A DNA stretch of 64,000 nucleotides from an uncultured Eubacteriales bacterium (GCA_900545865.1 URAN01000002.1:1-64000); one strand, 5' to 3'. Shown: positions 16,731 to 26,454, counted from the first letter of the stretch. A program made the numbers and translations. Notes: generated from the letters alone by a model not told the origin.

Positions 16731-19109
16731 TTATTTTAATTCCACAACGGTCACACCGTCCTCGCCCTCGCCATACTTTCCGCGGCGAAAACTTTTGACG
16801 TGCGGATGACGGCGCAGCATTTCTCTTATTCCGTTTCTCAAAACGCCCGTTCCCTTGCCGTGAATAAGGCTCACCTCACCAAGGCCTGCCATTGCCGCCT
16901 CGTCAAGATATTTGTCAACCGCATACTCTGCCTCTTCGAGCATCATCCCTCTAAGGTCGGTTTCGGGTTTGACCGCTGCCTTGCGCAATCCTCCGCCGCT
17001 GCCGCCGGAATAACGCTTTCTCTCTTTCTTTACGGACGGCGTATCTTCCTGCGGCAAAAGCGCGAGGTTGTCGGCTTTTGCCGTTATCTTCATTATGCCG
17101 ACCTGAACAACAACCGTACCATCCTTTTTATTTATTGATATAACGCTTCCTCTGTCACCCAAATCGCAAATCAATACGTCCGCACCCGGCCGCAGCTTAT
17201 TTATATCAACTTTGTTTTTGTGCTGTACCTGTGTTTGCCTGTTTTTCGGCGGCTTATTCGTTTTAAGCTTTAACCCGAGCTCTCGGCGCACCTCTTGCAT
17301 TTGACGCAAGGTTTCCATATCATCATTCTTTTTTCTCAGCTCTTTTATTTCTTCTATTTGTCTGTCTATATCCTGTTGTGCGCGCTGAATTATCTTTTCT
17401 GCCTTTTCTCTTGCGCGGTCATAAATTTTATCCTTTTGCTTTTCTATTTTCTCGCGCTCGGCGGCAAGCTCTTTTTTCAGCCGCTCCGTTTCGCGGCGCA
17501 AATCCTCTGCCTCTTCCGAATTTTTCTCTGCCGATACCCTGTTTTCTTCAAGTTTTGACAGCACATCTTCAAACGCAATATTATCCTCTGACAACATCTC
17601 TTTTGACCTGTCGATGATTCTCTTGCTCAATCCGAGCTTTTCCGAAATGGCAAACGCATTGCTTCGTCCCGGAACGCCTATCAAGAGCCGATATGTCGGG
17701 CTTAAAGTTGCCACATCGAATTCACACGATGCGTTTTCAACCCCGACGGTCGATAACGCATATAATTTAAGCTCGCTGTAATGCGTCGTGGCAGCAATAA
17801 TCGCGCCTGATGACCGAAAATCCTCTATTATTGCCGTTGCAAGCGCCGCACCCTCAACCGGGTCTGTTCCCGCGCCCAGCTCGTCAAACAGAACCAGACA
17901 CCCCGGCGTCACCCTTTGAGATATTTCGACTATCTTTTTCATATGTGACGAAAATGTCGAAAGGCTTTGTTCTATGCTTTGTTCATCGCCTATATCCGCA
18001 AAAATATCGGGGCATATCGGCAAATGACTTCCGTCCGCAGCAGGGATATGCAGCCCTGCCTGTGCCATAAGGCAAAACAGTCCTATCGTTTTGAGCGTAA
18101 CCGTTTTTCCGCCCGTATTCGGGCCGGTTATAACAAGCGTATCAAACTCGCCGCCCAGCTCAATATCCACCGGAACAACTTTTTTTGCGTCAATAAGCGG
18201 ATGCCTGCCCTTTTTTATGTGTATAAAGCCGTTGTCGCTTATCTGCGGCATAACCGCCTTCATTTCAAGCGCAAGCTTTGCTTTTGCCAATACAAAATCA
18301 AGATGAATTATGGTTTCATAATCCATACTCAATTCATCTGTTATCTCCGCCGCCTCATTTGAAATTTCAAGCAAAATCTTTTCTATCTCCGCCTGTTCGC
18401 GCAAAGCAAGCTCATGCAGCTCGTTATTTGCGTTGACAACACTTTCGGGCTCGATAAAAACCGTTGACCCCGACGCGGACATATCATGTGCAATACCCTT
18501 TACCTCGCCGCGGTGTTCCGCCTTTACGGGAACAACATAGCGATTGTTACGCACCGTGACAATCGGGTCTTGCAAGAGCTTGCGATAATACTGAGAATGT
18601 ATCATTCCGTCAAGGGTATTCCGAATTTTCGCACCGGCATTTTTTATCCTGCGCCGAATTGACGCAAGCTCGGGTCCGGCATTGTCGGACATTTCATCCT
18701 CGGATATAATTGATGATGTAATCCTCTCTTCAAGCTTTTTTTCGGGGAAAAGCGTTTCGATGTATCCGAACAAAACCCCGGTTTGTTCCGCAGTATAGCG
18801 TTTTAAAAGCCTTGCGCATTTCAAAATGCGCGCTATATTCAAAAGCTCGGACATAGACAAACCGCCGCCGACCGAAAGGCGTTTGATTGCCTCATTCGGC
18901 GTTGAAACCGATAAAATATCGGGCGAACCGTACTTTAAAATCAAAGTGACCGCCGCATCCGTTTCATCAAGCATTTGCTCGGCGGAACGGCGCACCGATA
19001 CAGGTTCGAGCGCAAGAGCGATTTTTTTTGCTCCGTCATTTTTCGCAAATTCGCAAAGCCGTTCGAGAATCTTATCAAATTCAAGAGTTTTTAAAGTTTT
19101 GTTATCCAT
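16731..19109 (-). CDS. mutS2: Endonuclease MutS2
   Basis: MutS paralogue that in Firmicutes restrains recombination and acts in rescue of collided ribosomes. The 792 residues comprise a clamp/lever region, the ATPase with Walker A GPNTGGKT (329-336) and Walker B LVLFDELGAGTDP, a long charged coiled coil (about 515-630), a small KOW-like segment, and a C-terminal Smr nuclease domain (about 715-792) with DLRG and HGKGTGVLR. ATG at 19109 follows GAGGGGG. rpmB lies upstream on the same strand with a hairpin between. Confidence 0.97.
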   Translation of the reverse strand: MDNKTLKTLEFDKILERLCEFAKNDGAKKIALALEPVSVRRSAEQMLDETDAAVTLILKYGSPDILSVSTPNEAIKRLSVGGGLSMSELLNIARILKCARLLKRYTAEQTGVLFGYIETLFPEKKLEERITSSIISEDEMSDNAGPELASIRRRIKNAGAKIRNTLDGMIHSQYYRKLLQDPIVTVRNNRYVVPVKAEHRGEVKGIAHDMSASGSTVFIEPESVVNANNELHELALREQAEIEKILLEISNEAAEITDELSMDYETIIHLDFVLAKAKLALEMKAVMPQISDNGFIHIKKGRHPLIDAKKVVPVDIELGGEFDTLVITGPNTGGKTVTLKTIGLFCLMAQAGLHIPAADGSHLPICPDIFADIGDEQSIEQSLSTFSSHMKKIVEISQRVTPGCLVLFDELGAGTDPVEGAALATAIIEDFRSSGAIIAATTHYSELKLYALSTVGVENASCEFDVATLSPTYRLLIGVPGRSNAFAISEKLGLSKRIIDRSKEMLSEDNIAFEDVLSKLEENRVSAEKNSEEAEDLRRETERLKKELAAEREKIEKQKDKIYDRAREKAEKIIQRAQQDIDRQIEEIKELRKKNDDMETLRQMQEVRRELGLKLKTNKPPKNRQTQVQHKNKVDINKLRPGADVLICDLGDRGSVISINKKDGTVVVQVGIMKITAKADNLALLPQEDTPSVKKERKRYSGGSGGGLRKAAVKPETDLRGMMLEEAEYAVDKYLDEAAMAGLGEVSLIHGKGTGVLRNGIREMLRRHPHVKSFRRGKYGEGEDGVTVVELK

Positions 19110-19160
19110 ATCATCATTGCCCCCTCATAGTGTCATCCGTTTTAATAAATCTTTACATTA

Positions 19161-19191
19161 AATAAGCATACCCTCAAAGGGTATGCTTATT
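19161..19191 (-). terminator. Hairpin between rpmB and mutS2
   Basis: AATAAGCATACCCT pairs perfectly with AGGGTATGCTTATT around three bases. The run after it on the minus strand (TAATG) is short of T, so it may only attenuate read-through from rpmB. Confidence 0.6.
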
Positions 19192-19231
19192 CCAATCTTA
19201 ACTTAATATGTCATATACCCAAAAGAAATGA

Positions 19232-19420
19232 CTATACGGCGCGGTTAACCTTACCTGATCTCAAGCATCTTGTGCAAGCATATACCTTAGTCGGAGTGCC
19301 GTTAACGATAGCCTTAACTCTTCTTACGTTAGGCTTCCACGCTTTGTTTGCTCTGCGGTGAGAGTGAGATACCTTTATACCGAAAGTAACGCCTTTTCCG
19401 CAAATTTCGCATTTTGCCAT
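19232..19420 (-). CDS. rpmB: 50S ribosomal protein L28
   Basis: 62-residue L28 of the zinc-binding kind, with paired cysteines near both ends (C4xxC7 and C49xxC52). The sequence runs MAKCEICGKG and SHSHRRANKAWKPN, as expected for this protein, a structural component of the large subunit near the E site. ATG at 19420 follows AAGGAGG. It is transcribed alone from its own promoter at 19470-19498. Confidence 0.97.
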   Translation of the reverse strand: MAKCEICGKGVTFGIKVSHSHRRANKAWKPNVRRVKAIVNGTPTKVYACTRCLRSGKVNRAV

Positions 19421-19469
19421 ACAGATACACCTCCTTAAATTTTCAATAAAAAAATTACTTAACTATGAT

Positions 19470-19498
19470 ATTATAACAGAAACAATAACAATTTGCAA
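19470..19498 (-). promoter_or_regulatory. rpmB promoter
   Basis: Minus strand: TTGCAA, 17 bases, TATAAT. Confidence 0.7.
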
Positions 19499-19609
19499 GT
19501 CTTTTTTTGAAATTTATTAAAATTTCTAAAAAATATTTCTTTAAACCAAGCTTTATCGTCATTTTTAGGGTACCCGAACAGACAAATCTTATATTATTCT
19601 ACTCGCTCA

Positions 19610-19969
19610 TCATACGCCCATATACGGCTTTGCCGTTTCTCTGTTTCGATATTCGTGTTTTTCATAATACCCGATAAGGTTCTTATCGGCATCTCTGAGT
19701 GCGACCATATACACATCTTTGTTTTCTTTTTCATTATAATATGTGTACATAATATTATTCTCGGGACTTTTTTGGAACCACCCGAGAACCTTGTCAATCA
19801 TTTCGTTTGATTTTGCATTATGACAATCTTTAAGGCTTTTACCGGTCAAGTCCTTATGATAGCGGCTAACCGCCGCAGGATTCATATATACAATAATCGA
19901 ATTCAAATCGCATATAACGACCGCCGCATTATCCGAATCTATAACGCTTTTAAACAATAAATCCAACAC
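19610..19969 (-). CDS. Stand-alone PAS-domain protein
   Basis: 119 residues that are essentially one PAS fold: VVICDLNSIIVYMNPAA at the N-terminus and a strand pair ending KNLIGYYEKHEYR. No output domain is attached, so it may act through a partner protein or bind a small ligand. The start is probably GTG at 19969, with GAGGA about 7 bases upstream. No operon partner is visible; the GH65 operon diverges from it. Confidence 0.8.
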   Translation of the reverse strand: MLDLLFKSVIDSDNAAVVICDLNSIIVYMNPAAVSRYHKDLTGKSLKDCHNAKSNEMIDKVLGWFQKSPENNIMYTYYNEKENKDVYMVALRDADKNLIGYYEKHEYRNRETAKPYMGV

Positions 19970-20146
19970 TTTTTATTCCTCACATTCTTAAATTCAACAT
20001 TATTTAAATTAATAATTACATCTCCTATTATACCCGTTTTTTCCGCTCTGTCAATGAAATATTCGATTTTTTGTCAATTTATGATATTTTTTATTCACAC
20101 GCCGCTCCGATATGCAAATTTCTTCGAATAATTATTGCGTTTTTTG

Positions 20147-20175
20147 TTGACAAAACAGCGTTTAAATTTTATAAT
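20147..20175 (+). promoter_or_regulatory. Perfect sigma-A promoter of the GH65 operon
   Basis: TTGACA, 17 bases, TATAAT. No clear operator dyad or catabolite-response box was found around it. Confidence 0.8.
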
Positions 20176-20240
20176 ATATAGTGATGGTTTATACAAACAA
20201 CGACTTAACGGATTCAAAATAAAAGATAAGGAGATTTGAT

Positions 20241-22418
20241 ATGCAAAAGATTATTTCAACAGGATTTGAAAAAGAAAGAATTCCTTGGTACGGAAACAAA
20301 TTTCTGAACGGAAACGGATACTTTGGTGTACGCGGAACTATGGAAGAATACACCAAAGAGAATATGCCGGCAATCAATATGGCAGGCATATACGACCGCG
20401 TGGGCAATGCGTGGCGCGAATCGATAAACGCGCCGAACGTTTTGTATACATATATAAAAGCCGATGGCTGTGTTTATGCCCTCCCCGATTCCGAGCCGTA
20501 TGAACATACGCATACCTTGGACTATCACAACGGCTTGCAAAGCCGCAAAACCGTTTGGAAAACCGACAAAGGTCTTATAACGGTTGAAAGCGAACGCCTT
20601 GCGGATATGGAACGCCAGCATCTTATCGCTATGCGGTACAGCGTTAGCGCCGATTATGACTGTGATATAGAAATCGTGACCGGTATAGACGGCGATGTTT
20701 GGGATATAAACGGCCCTCACTTTGCAAAGCTTGACATCAAATGCGAAAACGGCGTAAAGACCGTAATCGGTACAACCGTTGAAAATTCGGTAAAGGTTAC
20801 CTCGACCGAATACACACGCTTTGACTTTGACGCCGAAAAGCGCTGTGAAATAACAGATACGGCGGCTCTCGGCCACATTTCTTTCCGTACGGATGCAGGC
20901 AAAAAGTACACAATTGAAAAGGTTGCCGAAATTTATACCTCTGTCGATACTCTTCCGCGCAGCGGCGACATAACATCAATCACATTTGACGAAGCACGCG
21001 ATGAAAGCGTTAAGAAATGGAATGAAATACAGGCGGTTTCAGAGGTAACGATAGATGGTGACGAAAAGGCTCAACAGGCGGCCGAGGCACTGAATTATGC
21101 GCTCTATCATATGAACTGTATAGGGCCGCGCAATATGAAAAGTATGTCAATCCCGGCGAGAGGTCTTTCGGGACAGGTATATAAGGGCGCAGTATTCTGG
21201 GATACGGAAATGTTTATGGTTGACTATTTTGCATACACCCAACCCGAGGTTGCAAAAACCCTTATCAGATACCGCATCGACACGATCGGCGGTGCGCGTC
21301 AAAAGGCAAAAGAATACGGATTGAACGGCGCATATTATGCGTGGGAAAGCCAAGAGGGCGGATATGAGGCTTGCTCTGATTATAACGTAACGGACGTGTT
21401 CACAAAGCGCCCGATGCGCACATACTTCCGCGATAAACAATATCACGTTTCGGCGGCGGTTGTCTATGCAATAATGAAATACATAGACGCGACCGGCGAT
21501 ACCTCGATTCTTGCCGAAGGCGCGGCTGAGGTTGCCGTTGAGTGTGCAAGAATGTACCGTTGTTTGCTTTTGAAATACGCCGACAAAGACAAGTATGAAA
21601 TACATGATGTTGTCGGACCGGACGAATATCACGAAAGAGTGAACAACAACGCATACACAAACAGAATGGCAAAGTTTGTTTTCGAAAAAACGGTTGAATT
21701 TATTTCGGAAATCAAAAACGAATATAAAGATTGCTATGACGAACTTGATAAAAAATATGACCTTAAATCCCTCGAGTCGATATTTGACGACTCGGCGAAA
21801 AACCTCTATATTCCTCAGCCCGATTCAAAAAGCGGTGTAATCGAACAGTTTGACGGATATTTCTCGCTTGAGGATACAAGCGTTGACGAGGTACGGTCAC
21901 GGCTTCTCGACCCGACCGAATATTGGGGCGGAGCATACGGCGTTGCTACAGACACACAGGTTCTCAAACAGGCCGATGTTGTTGCTATGCTCAGTATGTT
22001 CAAAGATGATTACAGCGAGGATATAATGAAAGCGAACTGGAGCTATTACGAGCCGAGAACCGAACACGGCTCATCGCTTTCGGCGTGTATGTATTCGCTT
22101 TTGTCATGCTATATTGAAAACCCCGACGCAGCATATCCTCTGTTTATCAAGTCGGCAAGCGCGGACTTGGTTCCCGGCTCAAAAGAATGGATTGGACCGC
22201 AATATATCGGCGGAACTCACCCTGCATCAGAGGGCGGCGCATGGATTGTTGCGATAAAAGGCTTTGCCGGAATGACTGTTAAAGACACAAAGCCGTCATT
22301 TAAACCCGCTTTGCCGACAGGCTGGACGGGAATGCACTTTAAAGTTCTCGTTTGCGGAAAGCTCTATGACGTTAAGATAAGCGGCAAAAATGCCGAGGTA
22401 AACGAAATTAATCAATAG
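20241..22418 (+). CDS. Glycoside hydrolase family 65 disaccharide phosphorylase
   Basis: 725 residues. GH65 enzymes cleave alpha-glucosides (maltose, kojibiose, nigerose or trehalose) with phosphate, giving beta-glucose 1-phosphate and glucose. An N-terminal beta-sandwich is followed by an (alpha/alpha)6 barrel; the general acid is E462 in GPDEYHERVNNNAYTN, and the phosphate loop is the TEHGSSLS segment near the C-terminus. ATG at 20241 follows AAGGAG. The beta-phosphoglucomutase gene starts 26 bases downstream, which supports a phosphorylase rather than a hydrolase. Which disaccharide it takes cannot be told by eye; kojibiose or maltose are likely. Confidence 0.93.
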   Translation: MQKIISTGFEKERIPWYGNKFLNGNGYFGVRGTMEEYTKENMPAINMAGIYDRVGNAWRESINAPNVLYTYIKADGCVYALPDSEPYEHTHTLDYHNGLQSRKTVWKTDKGLITVESERLADMERQHLIAMRYSVSADYDCDIEIVTGIDGDVWDINGPHFAKLDIKCENGVKTVIGTTVENSVKVTSTEYTRFDFDAEKRCEITDTAALGHISFRTDAGKKYTIEKVAEIYTSVDTLPRSGDITSITFDEARDESVKKWNEIQAVSEVTIDGDEKAQQAAEALNYALYHMNCIGPRNMKSMSIPARGLSGQVYKGAVFWDTEMFMVDYFAYTQPEVAKTLIRYRIDTIGGARQKAKEYGLNGAYYAWESQEGGYEACSDYNVTDVFTKRPMRTYFRDKQYHVSAAVVYAIMKYIDATGDTSILAEGAAEVAVECARMYRCLLLKYADKDKYEIHDVVGPDEYHERVNNNAYTNRMAKFVFEKTVEFISEIKNEYKDCYDELDKKYDLKSLESIFDDSAKNLYIPQPDSKSGVIEQFDGYFSLEDTSVDEVRSRLLDPTEYWGGAYGVATDTQVLKQADVVAMLSMFKDDYSEDIMKANWSYYEPRTEHGSSLSACMYSLLSCYIENPDAAYPLFIKSASADLVPGSKEWIGPQYIGGTHPASEGGAWIVAIKGFAGMTVKDTKPSFKPALPTGWTGMHFKVLVCGKLYDVKISGKNAEVNEINQ

Positions 22419-22444
22419 GACTTAACTGACAGGAGGAAAAGAAA

Positions 22445-23089
22445 ATGTTAAAAGCTGTTATATTTGATTTGGACGGCGTTCTCGTATCAACGGACGTATT
22501 GCACTATCGTGCGTGGAAAAAGCTCGCCGAGGACGAGGGCATAACCGAGTACACCGAGGCGGACAACGTGCGCCAGCGCGGCGTAAGCCGAATGGCGTCT
22601 TTAGAGGTTGTTCTCGAAAAAACCGATAAAAAATACACTGATGAGCAAAAGCTCGAAATGGCGGAGAGAAAGAACAATATCTATGTTGAATCGCTGTCAA
22701 CACTGTCAAAAGACGATATCCTTCCGGGGGCAATGCGTTTTATCGACTATATAAAAGAACACGGAATCAAGACCGCGGTCGGCTCGGCAAGCAAAAATGC
22801 GCCGCTTATATTGGAAAAGACAGGTCTTTTGCCGCATATGGACGCGGTGAGCTGCGGACTTGATACAACCAAATCAAAGCCCGACCCCGAGGTATTTCTC
22901 GTTGCGGCAAAAAAGCTCGGCATTGAACCCAAGTATTGTATGGTTGTCGAGGATTCGGACGCAGGAATACAGGCGGCAAAGGCAGGTGGCATGACCGCTC
23001 TTGCGGTCGGCGCGGCAAAAGAAAATCCGCTTGCGGATTTTTCGGCGGATTCGCTCGATACCGTTGATTATACCGAAATTTTCGGATAA
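22445..23089 (+). CDS. pgmB: Beta-phosphoglucomutase
   Basis: 214-residue HAD-superfamily mutase converting beta-glucose 1-phosphate to glucose 6-phosphate. The catalytic pair is D8 and D10 in FDLDGVL, with the helical cap typical of beta-PGM (TDVLHYRAW) and the later motifs GSASKN, KPDPEVFL and VVEDSDAG. ATG follows GGAGG. It directly follows the GH65 phosphorylase whose product it uses, so together they feed disaccharide into glycolysis while saving one ATP. Confidence 0.95.
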   Translation: MLKAVIFDLDGVLVSTDVLHYRAWKKLAEDEGITEYTEADNVRQRGVSRMASLEVVLEKTDKKYTDEQKLEMAERKNNIYVESLSTLSKDDILPGAMRFIDYIKEHGIKTAVGSASKNAPLILEKTGLLPHMDAVSCGLDTTKSKPDPEVFLVAAKKLGIEPKYCMVVEDSDAGIQAAKAGGMTALAVGAAKENPLADFSADSLDTVDYTEIFG

Positions 23090-23113
23090 ATTCAAACAAA
23101 AGGAGAAAAGTAT

Positions 23114-24286
23114 ATGGATACAATTGTAACAAACGATATTAAATACGTTGGCGTAAACGACCGCGATATTGACCTTTTCGAAGGTCAATATATCGTCGAA
23201 AACGGAATGGCGTACAATTCATATGTCATACTTGACAAAAAGATTGCCGTAATGGATTCTGTTGACGCAAACTTTAAAGATGAATGGCTCGGCAACCTCG
23301 CCGATGTTCTCGGCGATAAGACCCCCGATTATCTCATTGTACAGCATATGGAACCTGACCATTCGGCAAACATTGACGTTTTCGCCGAAAAGTACCCCGA
23401 TGCGCAAATCGTTGCATCGGCACAGGCGTTTAATATGATGAAAAACTTTTTCGGCACGGATTTTTCGGACAGAAGAATCGTTGTAAAAGAGGGTGACACT
23501 CTTGAACTCGGCGAACATACTCTGACGTTTATAACCGCTCCGATGGTTCACTGGCCCGAGGTAATTATGACCTATGACAGCCGCGACAAGGTTTTGTTCT
23601 CGGCTGACGGATTCGGAAAATTCGGCGCGCTTGACGCTGATGAGGATTGGGCGTGTGAGGCACGCAGATACTATTTCGGCATTGTCGGAAAGTACGGCGC
23701 ACAGGTTCAAAATGTTTTGAAAAAAGCCGCCGCGCTTGAGATACAAACTATCTGTCCTCTGCACGGACCTATTTTAAAGGAAAACTTAGACTATTATCTC
23801 GGCTTGTATAACACTTGGTCGTCATACGGAACAGAGAGCGAAGGCGTCGTTATTGCGTACACTTCTGTTTACGGTCACACAAAGGCCGCCGTTGAGCTGC
23901 TTGCACAAAAGCTCAACGATGCGGGATGTCCTAAAGTCGCCGTTACCGACCTTGCGCGTGATGATATGGCCGAGGCGGTCGAAGACGCTTTCCGTTACGG
24001 AACTCTTGTTCTCGCAACGACCACATACAATGCGGACATCTTCCCGTTTATGCGCGAATTCATAAATCATCTTACCGAGCGGAATTTCAGCAACCGCACC
24101 ATCGCATTTGTCGAAAACGGAAGCTGGGCGCCCACCGCGGCAAAGGTTATGCGCAAGATGCTTGAAGATTGCAAAAATATAAAGTTTGCCGAAAATACGG
24201 TTATAATAAAATCGGCACTCTCGGACGACAACCGCGCTCAAATTGACGCTCTCGCCGCCGAGCTTGCAAAAGATTTCGAAAAATAG
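23114..24286 (+). CDS. Flavodiiron protein (A-type)
   Basis: 390 residues: an N-terminal metallo-beta-lactamase-like domain carrying the diiron site (H78-x-E80-x-D82-H83, then VHWPE, SADGFG and PLHGP ligands) and a C-terminal flavodoxin domain with the FMN loop YTSVYGHTKAA. Such proteins reduce oxygen to water, or nitric oxide to nitrous oxide, protecting anaerobes. ATG follows AGGAG. It starts 24 bases after pgmB, so it is probably the third gene of the GH65 operon. The terminator hairpin that follows is part of an 85-bp repeat. Confidence 0.95.
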   Translation: MDTIVTNDIKYVGVNDRDIDLFEGQYIVENGMAYNSYVILDKKIAVMDSVDANFKDEWLGNLADVLGDKTPDYLIVQHMEPDHSANIDVFAEKYPDAQIVASAQAFNMMKNFFGTDFSDRRIVVKEGDTLELGEHTLTFITAPMVHWPEVIMTYDSRDKVLFSADGFGKFGALDADEDWACEARRYYFGIVGKYGAQVQNVLKKAAALEIQTICPLHGPILKENLDYYLGLYNTWSSYGTESEGVVIAYTSVYGHTKAAVELLAQKLNDAGCPKVAVTDLARDDMAEAVEDAFRYGTLVLATTTYNADIFPFMREFINHLTERNFSNRTIAFVENGSWAPTAAKVMRKMLEDCKNIKFAENTVIIKSALSDDNRAQIDALAAELAKDFEK

Positions 24287-24327
24287 TATATCGGGTTTTT
24301 AATAAAGCTATTTACATTATAAATCCT

Positions 24328-24412
24328 ATCGGGGACGATAATACATCGTCCCCGATTTTTATTTCTTTCGCACAATTTTGTTCCGCATTTTTTAGGCACT
24401 GTTTACAAAGTT
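24328..24412 (+). repeat. 85-bp direct repeat with terminator, copy A
   Basis: Contains the hairpin ATCGGGGACGAT / ATCGTCCCCGAT followed by TTTTTATTT, then a unique tail ending GTTTAC-A-AAGTT. Copy B at 26304-26388 differs at a single base (A to G near the end). The two copies flank the ABC exporter gene. Confidence 0.93.
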
Positions 24413-24425
24413 TATCGTTCAATCA

Positions 24426-24454
24426 TTGACATCGCCGCACATATATGATAAGAT
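24426..24454 (+). promoter_or_regulatory. Promoter of the ABC exporter gene
   Basis: TTGACA, 17 bases, TAAGAT with TGA before the -10. A short palindrome, ATGATCAT, overlaps the predicted start of transcription. Confidence 0.7.
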
Positions 24455-24511
24455 GATCATACAAAATTTTTACTCTATCAAATTTAACGCTAAAATCGGA
24501 GAGGTGTTTGT

Positions 24512-26170
24512 ATGAAAAAAACAAGTAATTTTCGTTGGCTTGTGCATCAATCAAAGTATAGTTTAAATATCTTGTGTATTATTCCGTTGGTATGTTTGGT
24601 ATCGAGTTTATGCAATATCGGTATTTCCATGATATTCAAAGGATATATGGATATAGCAACGGGCGAAAATTCGCTGACATTTCTGCAAATGACAATATTT
24701 TCTCTTTCTGTAATAGTTGTGTTTGCATTAACTCAAATCGCTTCATCGGTATTGGAGGGTTACAGCTATAGTAAAACCGAAAAGGGATTGCGAGTTTATT
24801 TAATTGAGCAAATAATTAAAAAGCACTTGCTTAAACTCAATAAAATGCACAGCGGTGAAATACAGAACAGGCTCACAAGTGACGTGGCAGAAGTTTCTGA
24901 CTTTTACATACAATTATTCGGTCAAATGAGCGGAGTTATCTTTACATCTTTGCTTGCGCTTGTTTCGTTGTTCATACTGAACTGGAAAATTACATTGATT
25001 TTTTTGATAGTTATCCCGGTGCTGACTATGCTTATATCGGCTTTTTCACCCAAACTGCAAAAGGCGGCGGAAGTCGATTCAAAAAATGAGGATACCAACA
25101 GAAGTTATATGCAAGAGTTATTGACGCTATTGCCGCTGTATCAAGTGTATTCTATGGGAAAAGCCGTTGGCGAACACTCATGTACTCTTTATGACAAGAA
25201 AACCGCGAGCAAAGTAAAACTTTCGTTTTTAGAGGGAAATTTCGGATTTTTAAACAGTCTGATGAGTTTCGGAATCTTTATCATTACCAGCGCGGTAGGT
25301 GCGTATTTCGTAAAAACGGGCGAGAATACGGTAGGTGATTTGGTTGCCATGATACAGCTCAGCAATTATATTATGCTGCCCTTGATAGAGGCACCGAAAA
25401 TGATTGCGGTATATAATAAAACAATTAACAGCGTAACGCGCATTCGTGAGATTGAAGAAATGCAAAACCGTGATACGGTCGAAATCCCGAACGGGGCAAA
25501 ATTATATCCGGATTGCATTGAACTTAAACACCTTTCCTTTGGGTACAGTAAAGAAAAAATAATATTGGATGATATTAACGCAACGTTCTCTAAAGGGAAA
25601 ATATCAGGAATTATCGGAAAAAGCGGCAACGGAAAAAGCACGTTGATAAAGTTGATACTTGGGCTTTATACACCTGTAAAGGACGGTATGATAAAGATAC
25701 GAAATGAAAATGACCTAAAAAATTATTATAATTATGAAAGGATTATTTCTTATGTTCCGAGCGATAATTTCGTATTTTGCGGTACTGTCAAGGATAACAT
25801 ATGTATGAATACTCCTTTTGATAAAGACAAGTTTGAAAGGGTGTGCAAGGCTGCTAATATTGACAGATTGGTATCAGGTTTTGATTTAAAAGAAAACGAA
25901 AATATCAGCGAGGGCGGAAATAATTTATCAATGGGTCAAAGACAGCGAATTGCAATCGCACGAGCCTTATATGCCGAAACATCCGTAATGGTCTTTGACG
26001 AACCCACGGCTAATCTTGATTCGGAATCGGTTAAATTGTTTTCTGAAATGATACAAAACTTTTCAAAAGACAAAATTTGTATTCTTGTAACCCATGATGA
26101 TGCGATAGCGGCGATTTGTGATGATGTATACAGATTGGAAGATAAGCATTTAACGCTTATAAAAGATTGA
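24512..26170 (+). CDS. ABC exporter (fused permease and ATPase)
   Basis: 552 residues. The N-terminal 300 hold about six membrane helices of the type I exporter fold. The ATPase domain has Walker A GKSGNGKST (369-377), signature LSMGQRQR and Walker B VMVFDEP (D496-E497). Substrate unknown; such half-transporters export lipids, peptides or drugs as homodimers or heterodimers. ATG follows GAGAGGTG. Its sequence looks more AT-rich in third positions than its neighbours. It is alone between two 85-bp direct repeats, consistent with insertion as a cassette. Confidence 0.92.
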   Translation: MKKTSNFRWLVHQSKYSLNILCIIPLVCLVSSLCNIGISMIFKGYMDIATGENSLTFLQMTIFSLSVIVVFALTQIASSVLEGYSYSKTEKGLRVYLIEQIIKKHLLKLNKMHSGEIQNRLTSDVAEVSDFYIQLFGQMSGVIFTSLLALVSLFILNWKITLIFLIVIPVLTMLISAFSPKLQKAAEVDSKNEDTNRSYMQELLTLLPLYQVYSMGKAVGEHSCTLYDKKTASKVKLSFLEGNFGFLNSLMSFGIFIITSAVGAYFVKTGENTVGDLVAMIQLSNYIMLPLIEAPKMIAVYNKTINSVTRIREIEEMQNRDTVEIPNGAKLYPDCIELKHLSFGYSKEKIILDDINATFSKGKISGIIGKSGNGKSTLIKLILGLYTPVKDGMIKIRNENDLKNYYNYERIISYVPSDNFVFCGTVKDNICMNTPFDKDKFERVCKAANIDRLVSGFDLKENENISEGGNNLSMGQRQRIAIARALYAETSVMVFDEPTANLDSESVKLFSEMIQNFSKDKICILVTHDDAIAAICDDVYRLEDKHLTLIKD

Positions 26171-26303
26171 TTTTTGTTAAAATATAAAAGCGGTTCATTG
26201 ATGATGCCGAATCCCGATGCCATCCATCTTTCCGCTTTGTCGAACTCGGATAAAAGAATTGCACCCCTTTAAAATCTTGTCTTTGCGGGGTTTTTCAACA
26301 CGC

Positions 26304-26388
26304 ATCGGGGACGATAATACATCGTCCCCGATTTTTATTTCTTTCGCACAATTTTGTTCCGCATTTTTTAGGCACTGTTTACGAAGTT
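26304..26388 (+). repeat. 85-bp direct repeat with terminator, copy B
   Basis: Matches 24328-24412 at 84 of 85 positions, including the hairpin and T-run that would terminate the ABC gene. It ends 12 bases before the -35 of the BlaI-like promoter, just as copy A ends 13 bases before the ABC promoter. Confidence 0.93.
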
Positions 26389-26399
26389 AAAAAAATGTC

Positions 26400-26454
26400 T
26401 TGACAAATTCTTTCTACCGTGTTAGAATTATATCGTCTACAAGAGTAGATAATA
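26400..26454 (+). promoter_or_regulatory. Promoter and BlaI/MecI-type operator of the blaI-blaR1-like pair
   Basis: TTGACA (26400-26405), 17 bases, TAGAAT (26423-26428). A dyad TATCGTCTAC-AAGA-GTAGATAATA (26431-26454) covers the start of transcription, with CTAC/GTAG half-sites like those bound by BlaI/MecI repressors. Confidence 0.75.
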
